A stretch of 64,000 bases of DNA from Methylocaldum sp002005105. GTDB lineage: Bacteria; Pseudomonadota; Gammaproteobacteria; Methylococcales; Methylococcaceae. Shown here piece by piece: positions 1 to 8,882 of the stretch. Both the position numbers and the translations under genes were made by a program. The notes beneath the pieces were generated by a model. That model did no database searches, had not been told where the DNA came from, and saw nothing but the letters and a program-made list of their open reading frames with translations. The DNA lies in the NCBI RefSeq assembly GCF_051027545.1, contig NZ_CP194902.1, positions 434,001-498,000 of the forward strand. The letters run 5' to 3'. Position 1 is the stretch's first letter; the number at the start of each line of letters is the position of its first letter.

Positions 1-1
1 C

Positions 2-1078
2 GGCTTGGGAACCGGAACCGGGGGACTCGGAACCAGGACCGGCGTCGGCACCGGAACAAGGGGAGGCATCGGAGGACGAGATGTCAACGGCACCCGACGC
101 GCGCGTGGAGCCGCTGTCGCCGAGTTCGCCGGTATGCGCATCGTTGCAGATCCGGCGAATAACGCTCTGATCATCACCGCCAAGGCGCAGGAGTACAAGG
201 AAATTGAGGCGGTGATCAAAGAATTGGATCGAGTACCCTTACAGGTACTGATCGATGCCTCGATCGTCGAGCTGAGCCTTGACGGCCAATTACGATACGG
301 GCTCCAGTGGCTGTTCAATCAAGGCAGCGGCGCGTATGCACTGGGCAGCACGGGAGATTTAACAGCTGAAGCGCTTACGACGGCTGCCGCGGCTGCGGGA
401 GGTGGCTTTTCCTATGCCTTCGTCAATAGCGCCAAGGACATCCGGATCGTCCTCAATGCCTTGGCGAGCGAGAACAAGGTCAACGTGATTTCCTCGCCCT
501 CCCTGATGGTGTTGAATAATCAGGAAGCACAGATCAACGTGGGTGACACCATTCCCCTCGCGACCGCCCAAACTACCGGGCTTGCCGGCGTCGGCGTCAC
601 CAACCAGCCGACCATAACCAGCAGCTTTCAATATGTCGATACCGGCGTCATCCTACATGTCCGCCCTCGAGTCAACGCAGGAGGACTGGTGACCCTAGAA
701 ATCACGCAGGAAGTCAGTACGCCAAGGCAAACCAGAGTGGGAAACACAGATACCTTCATCATCTCAAAGCGAGCGATTGAAAGTGCAGTTGCCGTCGGAA
801 GTGGCGGGACCGTCGCCTTGGGCGGCCTAATTAGAGACAATCAGACCAAGGACTTAACAGGGATACCCTTCCTAAGCAAGATTCCCTTTATTGGCGCCTT
901 GTTTGGAACTACCAACAAGGTCCGCAATCGAACCGAACTTGTCGTGCTCCTGACTCCCAGAGTCGTTCAGGAGAGAAAGGATATGGGGCCGATTACTAAC
1001 GAATTTAAACGAAAACTCACCGGACTTTTCGAAGAAACAGGCCGGCTCGGCGAGCTGAGACTCAAGACCAGGGATTAA
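2..1078 (+). CDS. gspD: Type II secretion-type secretin (GspD), C-terminal part, 5' end outside window
   Basis: This is the C-terminal half of an outer-membrane secretin, the ring channel of type II secretion or a related system. The frame is already open at the window edge, so the N-terminus is missing. The first ~35 visible residues are a Gly/Thr/Arg-rich low-complexity stretch. An N3-like segment follows (VADPANNALIITA, then EIEAVIKELDRVPLQVLI), then the beta-barrel secretin core with VNVISSPSLMVLNNQEAQI, IPLATAQT, VDTGVILHVRPRV and the signature VALGGLIRDN...PFLSKIPFIGALF...ELVVLLTPRVV. These are standard GspD features. PilQ or another secretin is less likely. The gene ends convergently with the next gene on the minus strand. 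Confidence 0.85.
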   Translation, partial: GLGTGTGGLGTRTGVGTGTRGGIGGRDVNGTRRARGAAVAEFAGMRIVADPANNALIITAKAQEYKEIEAVIKELDRVPLQVLIDASIVELSLDGQLRYGLQWLFNQGSGAYALGSTGDLTAEALTTAAAAAGGGFSYAFVNSAKDIRIVLNALASENKVNVISSPSLMVLNNQEAQINVGDTIPLATAQTTGLAGVGVTNQPTITSSFQYVDTGVILHVRPRVNAGGLVTLEITQEVSTPRQTRVGNTDTFIISKRAIESAVAVGSGGTVALGGLIRDNQTKDLTGIPFLSKIPFIGALFGTTNKVRNRTELVVLLTPRVVQERKDMGPITNEFKRKLTGLFEETGRLGELRLKTRD

Positions 1079-1187
1079 AACACGCCCGGCACGGCGCTTC
1101 CGATTGCGCAGTCCGGGCTTGAATCGCTCGTCTTGGTCATATCGACGCCAACGGCTTCACCGCATTTTCCCGCGAGTAGATCTCCGA

Positions 1188-3200
1188 TCACTCCGCGAAC
1201 AACGCGTCCACAAATTTCCGCGCATCGAAATCCTGCAAATCATCGATGCCTTCGCCGATCCCGATGAACCGGATGGGCAGCCCGAACTGCTTGGCCAAGG
1301 CGAAAATAACGCCGCCTTTGGCGGTACCGTCGAGCTTGGTGAGCGCGATGCCCGTCAGCCCGACCGCTTCGTTGAACAGCTTGGCTTGGGAAATCGCATT
1401 CTGGCCGGTGCTCGCATCGAGCACCAAGAGCACCTCATGCGGCGCGGTCTCGTCCAACCTGCCCATGATGCGCTTGATCTTGCTGAGTTCCTCCATGAGA
1501 TTCGATTTCGTGTGGAGACGTCCCGCGGTATCGGCGATGAGCACGTCGACGCCCCGCGCCTGGGCCGCCTGCACCGCGTCGTAGATGACCGAAGCCGAAT
1601 CGGCCCCGGTATGCTGGGCGATCACCTGGACGTTGTTCCGCTCGCCCCAGGTCTGCAACTGCTCTACCGCCGCAGCGCGGAAAGTATCGCCGGCCGCCAG
1701 CATGACGCTGTGGCCTTGGTTTTGAAGACGCTTGGCGAGTTTGCCGATGGTCGTGGTCTTGCCCACGCCGTTCACGCCCACGACCAGGATCACGAACGGC
1801 CGCGTCTCGACCGGAATGTCGAGCGGAACGCTGACGGGCCGCAGGACATCGTATAAATACTCGCGGAGGCTGGCCGCCAAGGTGCCGACATCGGCTAGCT
1901 GATCCCGCTCCAGACTTTCCGTCAGATGGCGAATAATGTCCTGAGTCGCCGTCACGCCGACGTCGGCCATGAGCAATTGGGACTCGATGTCTTCCAAGAC
2001 GTCGCGATCGATGGCCTTCTTGCCGAGCGCCAGCGTACCCAGAAATCCGGTCAGACCGCTGCGGGTTTTCCCGAGCTGGCTTTTGAGCCGAACGAACATG
2101 CCCTCCGGCGTGGGCCGCGCAGGCACCTTTTCGACGGGAACCGGCGGGACGACCGGCGGCAAGACCTCGGCAGGCGGCGCGACACCGATGCGCTCGACGG
2201 CTTCCTCGCGCGCGGGCTCTTCGGCTTCGACTCGGCGCGGCAGGCGGAGATAAAGATAGGCATGGAGCACATTCAGCCAAAGCAGCGCGGCCACGGCATG
2301 GTGCGCGACCGCCACGGCGACCGGCAGGCGCAGCAGCACCGCTGCGATCCCCAAGCTGATCTCCGCCAGCAGCAAAAAGCTGAGGAGCACACCGGCCTTG
2401 CTCAGGTGGGGCACCTTACGATTCGAGGTAATGCCCATGGCCAACAGGCTGAGGACCAGAAATACCGCGACGGCTCCGATACGGTGCGCCCAATGGATGG
2501 CGATGCGGGCGTCCAGCGGCAATCCGCCTCTCTGATAGTCGGGACCGGTACCCCGCCAAAGCGTAAAGCCGTCGACGTAATCGGCATCCGGCCACAGCGA
2601 ACCCATGCACGTGGGGAAATCGGGGCAGGACAGCGCAGCGTAATTGGACGATGTCCATCCGCCCAGAAAAATCTGCGCGAACAACAACAGCAAAGAAAAA
2701 CCGCTCAAGCGGCGCAGCCAACGGGTGTCCCCGACCGGCAGAATCTGCGGACTCACCGTGCGGTATAACCAATACAACAGGGCAAGCGTCACGAACCCCG
2801 CCATCAGATGGGCCGTGACGATCGCTGGCATGACCAGGAATTTCACCGTCCACATGCCGAGTAGCGCTTGTCCGACCACCAGGGCAAGGCTTGCGTAAGT
2901 CAATGCGATCGCCTTGCCTCGGTTTTCCCGCACCCGGAATACGAGTCCCGCCAGTATCAAAACCGAAACGCCCAAGGCTCCGGCAAGATAGCGATGAATC
3001 ATTTCTTTCCAGGCTTTGGCCGCGTCGAACGGCGTCTGCCGCAACGCCTCGGCGATTTGCGGCTCTTCGACGATCATCTTTCCGTAGCAGCCGGGCCAAT
3101 CCGGACACCCTAGCCCGGCATCCGAAATGCGGACATAGGCTCCCATCGCCATGACAAAGAAGGCGAGAACCAGGGAAAAAAGCGTTAGATTTCTGAACAT
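1188..3200 (-). CDS. Fusion protein: heme A synthase (CtaA/Cox15) + signal recognition particle receptor FtsY
   Basis: One uninterrupted 670-codon frame encodes two proteins normally made separately. Residues 1-320 are CtaA: about eight membrane segments, conserved histidines near 69, 131, 236/239 and 300/301, and the cysteine motif SCPDFPTC at 191-198. CtaA oxidises heme O to heme A for cytochrome oxidase. Residues 321-367 form an acidic, Pro/Val-rich linker like an FtsY A region. Residues 368-670 are the FtsY NG GTPase: P-loop GVNGVGKTTT (475-484), DTFRAAA, DTAGR (557-561), TKLDGTAKGG (621-630) and the C-terminal DFDARKFVDALF. FtsY docks ribosome-SRP complexes at the membrane. An internal ATG at 2099 (Met368), directly behind GGAGGG, could also give a free FtsY, though that spacing is short. 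SURF1 and a thioredoxin-like gene lie upstream. The fusion is read directly; its expression as one chain is inferred. Confidence 0.9.
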   Translation of the reverse strand: MFRNLTLFSLVLAFFVMAMGAYVRISDAGLGCPDWPGCYGKMIVEEPQIAEALRQTPFDAAKAWKEMIHRYLAGALGVSVLILAGLVFRVRENRGKAIALTYASLALVVGQALLGMWTVKFLVMPAIVTAHLMAGFVTLALLYWLYRTVSPQILPVGDTRWLRRLSGFSLLLLFAQIFLGGWTSSNYAALSCPDFPTCMGSLWPDADYVDGFTLWRGTGPDYQRGGLPLDARIAIHWAHRIGAVAVFLVLSLLAMGITSNRKVPHLSKAGVLLSFLLLAEISLGIAAVLLRLPVAVAVAHHAVAALLWLNVLHAYLYLRLPRRVEAEEPAREEAVERIGVAPPAEVLPPVVPPVPVEKVPARPTPEGMFVRLKSQLGKTRSGLTGFLGTLALGKKAIDRDVLEDIESQLLMADVGVTATQDIIRHLTESLERDQLADVGTLAASLREYLYDVLRPVSVPLDIPVETRPFVILVVGVNGVGKTTTIGKLAKRLQNQGHSVMLAAGDTFRAAAVEQLQTWGERNNVQVIAQHTGADSASVIYDAVQAAQARGVDVLIADTAGRLHTKSNLMEELSKIKRIMGRLDETAPHEVLLVLDASTGQNAISQAKLFNEAVGLTGIALTKLDGTAKGGVIFALAKQFGLPIRFIGIGEGIDDLQDFDARKFVDALFAE

Positions 3201-3287
3201 AGTCCCACTTTGTTATTGTCGTTTCGAGGTTCCAGCACGACGATCCGGAACGATTAAAGGTTCTGCTTTAGAGCATTTCTCACCACC

Positions 3288-3359
3288 GTAGGTCGGCAAT
3301 CCCTTGCCGACGAAAACGGTTTGTCAACCCGCGGCGTCGGAAAAGGATTCCCGACCTAC
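3288..3359. repeat. Dispersed palindromic repeat, family A (GTAGGTCGGCAATCC type)
   Basis: This element opens with GTAGGTCGGCAATCCCTTGC and closes with GGATTCCCGACCTAC, so its ends are near-inverted copies. The same element recurs near 12.1, 17.5, 41.8, 46.0, 48.6, 49.5 and 63.4 kb, always between genes. It looks like a REP/BIME-type element. No transposase accompanies it. Confidence 0.8.
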
Positions 3360-3409
3360 CAGGGCGCTAAACCGCATCGGAGAATGTTTCGAAGGCTTGG
3401 GCATCCGAT

Positions 3410-4012
3410 TCAGCCGATCTGGGATGCGCGAAGCAAATGCTTTAAATCCTTGAGCATGCCGTAAGGATCGAACCCGGAGTCGTACCATAGCGCGGCATTC
3501 CCGAACGGATCGATCAGAATCACCATGTCCTCGGTCAAAGGCTTTCCGACGGCGGCGGCCAATTTCTGCGATAACGCCCCGCTCGTCACCGCCACCAGCA
3601 AGGTTTCATCGTCATTGAGCACGGGAGCGAGATCGGCGGCGGCGGAATCGTTTCCGAGCAGCAGCAAACGGCGCACCCTCGGAATTTCCTTGTTCAGCAT
3701 GAGCCGGATCTGCTTGGTCTTATGAATCGTTTCCGCGCAAGGGTCGCCGCACCTATCCGGAATCACGTGGAGCATCACCCAGCGACCTTTGATCTCCGAC
3801 AATAGCTCGCTTCCACGGACGGGGTGCGCGAGCAATTCGCCGTAATCGATAGGGCTCGGCGGCTGGATCAGGCTGCCGTAGTTGCTGCGCTTGGTGATCA
3901 GCTGCGGATTCTTGGCGTAGTACCAAGCCAGCCCGAAAGGAATAATGGATATTAGGGCGATAAAAATGATCAGGGCGCGATTTCGCCACAGAGAGTTCTT
4001 TGCGGTAGACAT
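3410..4012 (-). CDS. Thioredoxin-like membrane protein of the cytochrome oxidase assembly cluster
   Basis: This is a protein of about 200 residues with one N-terminal membrane anchor (LIIFIALISIIPFGLAW) and a periplasmic domain with a thioredoxin/SCO-like outline: GRWVMLHVIPDRCGDPCAE, then VILIDPFGNAALWYDSGFDP. The CGDPC pair sits where SCO proteins carry their copper-binding or redox cysteines. Such proteins commonly lie between surf1 and ctaA, which is exactly the position here, so a role in cytochrome oxidase maturation is likely but inferred. An upstream in-frame ATG at 4081 would overlap surf1. The ATG at 4012 (MSTAKNSLWRNRAL) was chosen because the anchor follows directly. Confidence 0.72.
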   Translation of the reverse strand: MSTAKNSLWRNRALIIFIALISIIPFGLAWYYAKNPQLITKRSNYGSLIQPPSPIDYGELLAHPVRGSELLSEIKGRWVMLHVIPDRCGDPCAETIHKTKQIRLMLNKEIPRVRRLLLLGNDSAAADLAPVLNDDETLLVAVTSGALSQKLAAAVGKPLTEDMVILIDPFGNAALWYDSGFDPYGMLKDLKHLLRASQIG

Positions 4013-4040
4013 GGGAAGAATGGGTGAAAAATTAGGGAAA

Positions 4041-4805
4041 TTATTGCCTTCGAGGCTGTAATTTGACGCCGTGGCGAACATATAACACCAGGCCGATTAA
4101 CGCGAACAGAAACCATTGAAGCGCGTATCCCAGGTTCTTTCCGGGATCGAGGCGGGTTTCCTTCCAAGCCCGGATGTAAGCTTCGTCCACCGTTTCATCC
4201 GCCAGAACCTGATAGGGAAGGACCGTGTAGCCCAACCGCTCGCCGATGCGTTCAGGATCGACGACCTGGACCACGGCCGGCCAGCCAGCCGCGGGTATTT
4301 CAGCGCCTTCGAGCCTTAAACCAACGCCCGGAAAGCGGTCCACCGAGCCGGCGATTTGTACGCTAGCCTGACGAATATCCACATCGGGCAGTTCGGCTCG
4401 GCTTGCACCCATGGGTATCCAGCCGCGGTTCACCAAGACCGCCGAGTCCGTTCCGGCAATGCGCAGAGGAGTCAATACGTGATATCCGGGGCTCTGCTGG
4501 TGGACCTGGTTATCCAATAGGAATTGATGTTCCACGTCGTACTCCCCGGAAACGATGACTCGCCGGTATCGAACATCCTCCAAGTTCGGTTCTTCGGCAC
4601 CCAAGGTCAGCGGTTCATCTTGCATCCGCTGCTGATGCAATGCGATCAAGCTTTTTTTTTCGTCGGCTCGATGCAACTGCCAAACGCCTAAGGAAATGAA
4701 CAGGGGAAGGACCATGATCGCTATCAGCGAAGCAGTCAGCCCCGGTTTGAAGCTATAATCGCGCAATCGCCACCTCCGGGTGAAAACATCCGGTGCCCGC
4801 ACCAC
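4041..4805 (-). CDS. SURF1 family cytochrome oxidase assembly protein
   Basis: SURF1 helps insert heme A into cytochrome c oxidase subunit I. The 254-residue product has the family layout. There is one N-terminal membrane helix (LIAIMVLPLFISLGVWQLHRA) and one at the C-terminus (YALQWFLFALIGLVLYVRHG). Between them is a periplasmic domain with YRRVIVSGEYD, FLLDNQVHQQSPGYHVLTPL and VLVNRGWIPMG, all SURF1 signatures. Start is GTG (4805 or 4802). Only 24 bp separate it from the divergent gene at 4830, so the two promoters must overlap each other or the opposite coding region. It is transcribed toward the thioredoxin-like gene and ctaA-ftsY, probably as one operon. Confidence 0.88.
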   Translation of the reverse strand: MVRAPDVFTRRWRLRDYSFKPGLTASLIAIMVLPLFISLGVWQLHRADEKKSLIALHQQRMQDEPLTLGAEEPNLEDVRYRRVIVSGEYDVEHQFLLDNQVHQQSPGYHVLTPLRIAGTDSAVLVNRGWIPMGASRAELPDVDIRQASVQIAGSVDRFPGVGLRLEGAEIPAAGWPAVVQVVDPERIGERLGYTVLPYQVLADETVDEAYIRAWKETRLDPGKNLGYALQWFLFALIGLVLYVRHGVKLQPRRQ

Positions 4806-4829
4806 CTCAAACTAAAAGACAATCTAGTT

Positions 4830-5078
4830 GTGAAAGTTCTCATCATTCTGCTCCTCCTGGTCATCGTCGGAAGCCTAGGCACGGCCCTGGTTTATCTCGT
4901 CAAGGACCGCACCCGTTCTCCCCGAACGGTCAAAGCCTTGACGGTGCGCATCGGCTTATCCATCGGCCTGTTCATCTTATTGCTATTGGCTTACCGCTTC
5001 GGCCTTCTGCATCCCCACGGCCTTCCTAAAGTCCAGCAGGGAAACCAAGGGCAAACCGAAGGTTTGCGGCAGCCTTAA
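4830..5078 (+). CDS. DUF2909-type twin-transmembrane protein
   Basis: This 82-residue protein starts at GTG and has two membrane helices (VLIILLLLVIVGSLGTALVYL and IGLSIGLFILLLLAYRF) joined by a basic loop, with a polar Gln-rich tail. The size and layout match the DUF2909 family, which sits in cytochrome oxidase clusters of Proteobacteria. Its divergent position next to surf1 supports that. The molecular role is unknown. The start is moderately certain, because no alternative leaves a complete first helix. Confidence 0.7.
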   Translation: MKVLIILLLLVIVGSLGTALVYLVKDRTRSPRTVKALTVRIGLSIGLFILLLLAYRFGLLHPHGLPKVQQGNQGQTEGLRQP

Positions 5079-5207
5079 TCGCCGGAGCGGATGCGCAACG
5101 CGTGTTCGCCGCGCGCATTCTCGCATCGTCTCAACAACACTATGATACCCGGCGCAGGCATGAATTAGGGATTTCGCAGTCTATGGATTTTGGCTGGCCG
5201 TAGACTG

Positions 5208-5286
5208 TAGGGTGGATTAGCGGAGCGTAACCCACCGATTCGAGGTCGCTCGGTGGGTTACGGCCTCGCGGCCTAACCCACCCTAC
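5208..5286. repeat. Dispersed palindromic repeat, family B (GTGGGTTA / TAACCCAC)
   Basis: A long inverted element begins near GGGTGGATTAGCGGAGCG and ends CGGCCTAACCCACCCTAC. Near-identical copies lie at 42.8 kb and, rearranged, at 43.0 kb. The stretch from 5079 to 5355 otherwise holds nothing recognisable. Confidence 0.75.
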
Positions 5287-5355
5287 GCCAGAAACATGAA
5301 TCGGAACCTTGTTTCTGCCATGTCCCAGAGGGAGAGATGAATGCCTACCGATAGA

Positions 5356-6354
5356 TTACAGGTGATAAGACAACACCCGCTCGACTTCCGCTTTTGATCC
5401 CAAAATCACGGGGACGCGCTGATGGATGCCGGCAGGCTCGATGTCCATGATCCGCTGGCGCCCGGTCGAACTGGCCCCTCCCGCCTGCTCGACGATGAAG
5501 CTCATCGGATTGGCCTCGTACATCAAGCGCAGCCTGCCTGGCTTGCTGGCGTCGCGGGTGTCGTAGGGATACATGAAGATGCCGCCCCGGGTCAAAATGC
5601 GGTAAACCTCCGCGACCATAGACGCCACCCAGCGCATGTTGAAATTCTTCTCCCGGCCGCCGTCCTTGCCTTTGAGACATTCCTCGATATAACGCCTGAC
5701 CGGTTCTTCCCAATAGCGCTGATTGGACATGTTGATGGCAAACTCGGAGGTTTCCTCGGGAATCCGCATCTTGGGATGCGTCAAAACGAATTCCCCCACA
5801 TCCCGGTCCAAGGTAAAGCCGTTCACGCCATTGCCGGTCGTCAGCACCATCAGGGTGGTCGGACCGTAGGTACAGAAACCTGCGGCGACCTGCTTGGTCC
5901 CCGGCTGGAGGAAATCCGCCTCGGTAGGGTTGTCCCGGCCTTCGGGCGCCCGAAGGATGGAAAAGATCGTACCGACCGTCAGGTTGATATCGATATTGGA
6001 CGACCCGTCCAGAGGATCGAAGCAAATCAGATATTTGCCCCTCGAATAACTCGGCGGAATCTGGATGATTTCGTCGTTTTCCTCCGACGCCATCGCCGCA
6101 AGATGGCCGGTCCACTCCAGCGATCGGATGAAAATCTCATTGGAGATCACGTCCAGTTTCTTCTGCGCTTCGCCCTGGATGTTTTCCGAACCCGCGATAC
6201 CGAGATTGCCGGCCAGACCACCGCGATTCACCTCGTGCGCAATCGCTTTGCAGGCGGTCGCGATATCGCTGAGCAGCATGGTGAACTCGCCCGTGGCGTT
6301 CGGATTTTTGCGCTGCTCGTGGATGAGAAATCGCGTCAAATAGTCGCCGTTCAT
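5356..6354 (-). CDS. fbp: Class I fructose-1,6-bisphosphatase
   Basis: This enzyme hydrolyses fructose-1,6-bisphosphate to fructose-6-phosphate, in gluconeogenesis or in Calvin/RuMP cycle carbon recycling. The 332-residue length is typical of class I enzymes. Metal and substrate motifs are present: SEENDEI near residue 90, CFDPLDGSSNIDINLTVGTIF (the DPLDGSSN signature), GGIFMYPYD, RLMYEANPMSFIVEQAGG and PVILGS near the end. The start ATG follows GGGAGAAAAC. It is the last gene of a minus-strand trio, gap-pyk-fbp, suggesting coordinated triose/hexose phosphate metabolism. Having fbp beside a glycolytic kinase implies control at enzyme level. Confidence 0.96.
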   Translation of the reverse strand: MNGDYLTRFLIHEQRKNPNATGEFTMLLSDIATACKAIAHEVNRGGLAGNLGIAGSENIQGEAQKKLDVISNEIFIRSLEWTGHLAAMASEENDEIIQIPPSYSRGKYLICFDPLDGSSNIDINLTVGTIFSILRAPEGRDNPTEADFLQPGTKQVAAGFCTYGPTTLMVLTTGNGVNGFTLDRDVGEFVLTHPKMRIPEETSEFAINMSNQRYWEEPVRRYIEECLKGKDGGREKNFNMRWVASMVAEVYRILTRGGIFMYPYDTRDASKPGRLRLMYEANPMSFIVEQAGGASSTGRQRIMDIEPAGIHQRVPVILGSKAEVERVLSYHL

Positions 6355-6413
6355 GTTTTCTCCCTCATGACGAAAAAAGCAGGAATCGACAGCCCCGAAC
6401 GGCGGCCCGCACG

Positions 6414-7850
6414 TTATACGGCGCCGACTCGGGCAATCTTCAAGGCGTTGGTACCGCCGCGCACGCCGGTAAGATCACCTTTGGTCAGGATGACCAGGTC
6501 GCCCGGCTTGACCAGATCGCGGCTCAGGAATTCGTTGATGATCTCCCGGTTCAGCACCGCGTGGTCGGATGTCGTGCTGTAAAAGCTGATGGGATAAACG
6601 CCGCGATAGAGAGTCACTTTGCGGCAGGTCTTTTCGTGCTGGGTCAATGCGTAAATCGGGATGCCGGAACTGATGCGCGACATCCACAGCGGCGTCGATC
6701 CCGATTCCGTCTGCGCGCCGATCGCCTTAACCGGCAAGTGATTGGCGATATACATGGACGCCATCGCGATGGCTTCGTCGATGTAGTCGAACGTCTCGTC
6801 GATACGATGGGTGGACTGCCGAACCCGCGGGTGCAGTTCGGCCTCCTTGCATATCCGGACCATCGCCGCGATCGCCTTGTCCGGATATTTGCCGCTGGCC
6901 GTTTCGGCGGAAAGCATGACCGCATCGGTGCCATCGATCACCGCATTGGCCACATCGAACACCTCCGCACGAGTCGGCATCGGGCTGTGGATCATGGATT
7001 CCATCATTTGCGTGGCCGTAATGACCGCACGGTCCCGGCTTCGCGCCAGCTTGATCAGATCTTTCTGGACCCACGGCAACTGGGCATCGCCGATTTCCAC
7101 CCCGAGATCGCCGCGCGCCACCATGATGGCGTCGGATGCATCGACGATGGACTCGATCACGCCCGGCTCCAGGGCCTCGGCGCGCTCGATCTTGGCCACG
7201 ATCCCCGCCTCTCCCCCGGCGGCGCGCAGCAAGTCCCGCGCTTCACGGATATCTGCGGCGGATCGCGGAAAGGATACGGCGAGGTAATCGGCATCGATTT
7301 CGGCGGCCGTGTTGATGTCTTCCCTGTCCTTGTCGGTCAGCGCGGCGGCGGACAAGCCGCCGCCCTGTTTGTTGATGCCCTTGTGGTTGGACAACTCGCC
7401 CCCGACGACCACCCGGCAGACGATCCGCGAGCCTTCTATCCTGTCGATGCCCAATTCGATGCGGCCGTCGTCCAGCAACAGAACGTCGCCAGGCTTCACG
7501 TCCTTGGGAAGATCGGAATACAGGCACCCGACCTGACGTTCGTCGCCCTGGTCCGGGGGGAGAGCCGTGTCGAGATCGAAGCGCGCGCCTTCCCGAAGAT
7601 GAACCTTGCCGTCCCCTTGGAAACGCGCGATCCGGATTTTGGGTCCCTGCAAATCGACCAAAATGCCGACATGCCGATTCAGCTTGCGGCTGATCGCCTT
7701 CACCGCTTCGGCGCGCTTCTTGTGGGTTTCGGCGTCGCCATGGGAAAAATTGAGCCGTACGACATCAATGCCCGCTCTTATGGCCCGTTCCAAAATGGCC
7801 GGATCGTCGGTCGCCGGTCCCAAAGTCGCTACGATCTTGGTTCGTCTCAT
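6414..7850 (-). CDS. pyk: Pyruvate kinase
   Basis: Pyruvate kinase converts phosphoenolpyruvate and ADP to pyruvate and ATP. The 478-residue protein begins RRTKIVATLGPAT, continues with VVRLNFSHG, carries the active-site signature IVAKIERAEAL (catalytic Lys), then MVARGDLGVEI and AVMLSAETASGKYP, and ends in the C-terminal allosteric domain (LVILTKGDLTGVRGGTNALK). The TKGD motif near the end resembles PykA-type enzymes. It sits 18 bp after gap and 59 bp before fbp on the same strand, consistent with one transcript. Confidence 0.96.
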   Translation of the reverse strand: MRRTKIVATLGPATDDPAILERAIRAGIDVVRLNFSHGDAETHKKRAEAVKAISRKLNRHVGILVDLQGPKIRIARFQGDGKVHLREGARFDLDTALPPDQGDERQVGCLYSDLPKDVKPGDVLLLDDGRIELGIDRIEGSRIVCRVVVGGELSNHKGINKQGGGLSAAALTDKDREDINTAAEIDADYLAVSFPRSAADIREARDLLRAAGGEAGIVAKIERAEALEPGVIESIVDASDAIMVARGDLGVEIGDAQLPWVQKDLIKLARSRDRAVITATQMMESMIHSPMPTRAEVFDVANAVIDGTDAVMLSAETASGKYPDKAIAAMVRICKEAELHPRVRQSTHRIDETFDYIDEAIAMASMYIANHLPVKAIGAQTESGSTPLWMSRISSGIPIYALTQHEKTCRKVTLYRGVYPISFYSTTSDHAVLNREIINEFLSRDLVKPGDLVILTKGDLTGVRGGTNALKIARVGAV

Positions 7851-7868
7851 TTAATTAATCGTTCGTGT

Positions 7869-8882
7869 CTAGCTAGCTTCCATCAAAGCCACCGTGGCAT
7901 CCAACATACGGTTGGAGAAGCCCCACTCGTTGTCGTACCAGGCCAGTACTTTGACCATGTTGCCCTGCATGACCTTGGTGAGGGTCGCCTCGTAAATCGA
8001 GGAGCGGGCATCGTGATTGAAATCCATGGATACCAAGGGCAGGTCGTTGTAACCGAGAATCCCCTTCAACGAGCCTTCCGAGGCCTTGCGCATGATCTCG
8101 TGGACCTCGTCCTTGCTGGTCTTGCGCGACGCGACGAAAGTGAGATCGACCAGCGAAACGTTGATGGTCGGGACTCGAATCGCGAAACCGTCCAGCCGGC
8201 CGGCCAATTCGGGCAACACCAATCCGACCGCCGCCGCGGCGCCGGTCTTGGTGGGAATCATCGATTGCGTGGCGGCCCGGGCGCGACGCAGATCCTTGTG
8301 GTACACGTCGGTCAGCACCTGATCGTTGGTGTAGGAATGGATCGTAGTCATCAGACCGTGCTGAACACCGATCGCCTCGTGCAAAGGCTTGACCAGCGGC
8401 GCCAGGCAGTTGGTCGTGCAGGAGGCGTTGGAAATCACCGTGTCGGTTGCCTTCAGAGTCTGGTGGTTGACGCCGTAAACGACGGTGGCGTCCACGTCTT
8501 CTCCCCCCGGTGCCGAGATGATCACTTTCTTCGCCCCCGCCTCGAGATGGACCGATGCCTTGGCCTTGGAGGTGAAGATACCGGTGCACTCGTGGACGAC
8601 ATCGATGCCCAGATCGCGCCAGGGCAACTTGGCCGGATCCCGCTCGGCAAACACGCGTATCCGGTCGCCGTTGACGATCATGTAGTCGCCATCCACCGAA
8701 ATTTCTCCCGGAAAGCGTCCGTGTACCGTATCGTATTTGGTCAAGTGCGCGTTGGTATTGGCGTCGCCCAGATCGTTAATCGCCACGATTTGAATTTCCC
8801 CGGTCCGTCGCGACTCGTACAACGCCCGCAGGATATTTCGCCCAATACGGCCATATCCGTTGATAGCAACTTTTATCGTCAT
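7869..8882 (-). CDS. gap: Type I glyceraldehyde-3-phosphate dehydrogenase
   Basis: This enzyme oxidises glyceraldehyde-3-phosphate to 1,3-bisphosphoglycerate. The 337 residues start with the Rossmann motif INGYGRIGRN. INDLGD at about 33-38 carries an acidic residue favouring NAD. The catalytic loop is SNASCTTNCLAPL with the nucleophile Cys, and WYDNEWGFSNRMLD lies at the C-terminus. The related erythrose-4-phosphate dehydrogenase (Epd) is the main alternative, but the ASCTTNCLAP context and glycolytic neighbours favour Gap. The ATG is preceded by GGAGAAAAACT. It is the first gene of the gap-pyk-fbp run, so the promoter should lie in 8883-9100. Confidence 0.94.
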   Translation of the reverse strand: MTIKVAINGYGRIGRNILRALYESRRTGEIQIVAINDLGDANTNAHLTKYDTVHGRFPGEISVDGDYMIVNGDRIRVFAERDPAKLPWRDLGIDVVHECTGIFTSKAKASVHLEAGAKKVIISAPGGEDVDATVVYGVNHQTLKATDTVISNASCTTNCLAPLVKPLHEAIGVQHGLMTTIHSYTNDQVLTDVYHKDLRRARAATQSMIPTKTGAAAAVGLVLPELAGRLDGFAIRVPTINVSLVDLTFVASRKTSKDEVHEIMRKASEGSLKGILGYNDLPLVSMDFNHDARSSIYEATLTKVMQGNMVKVLAWYDNEWGFSNRMLDATVALMEAS

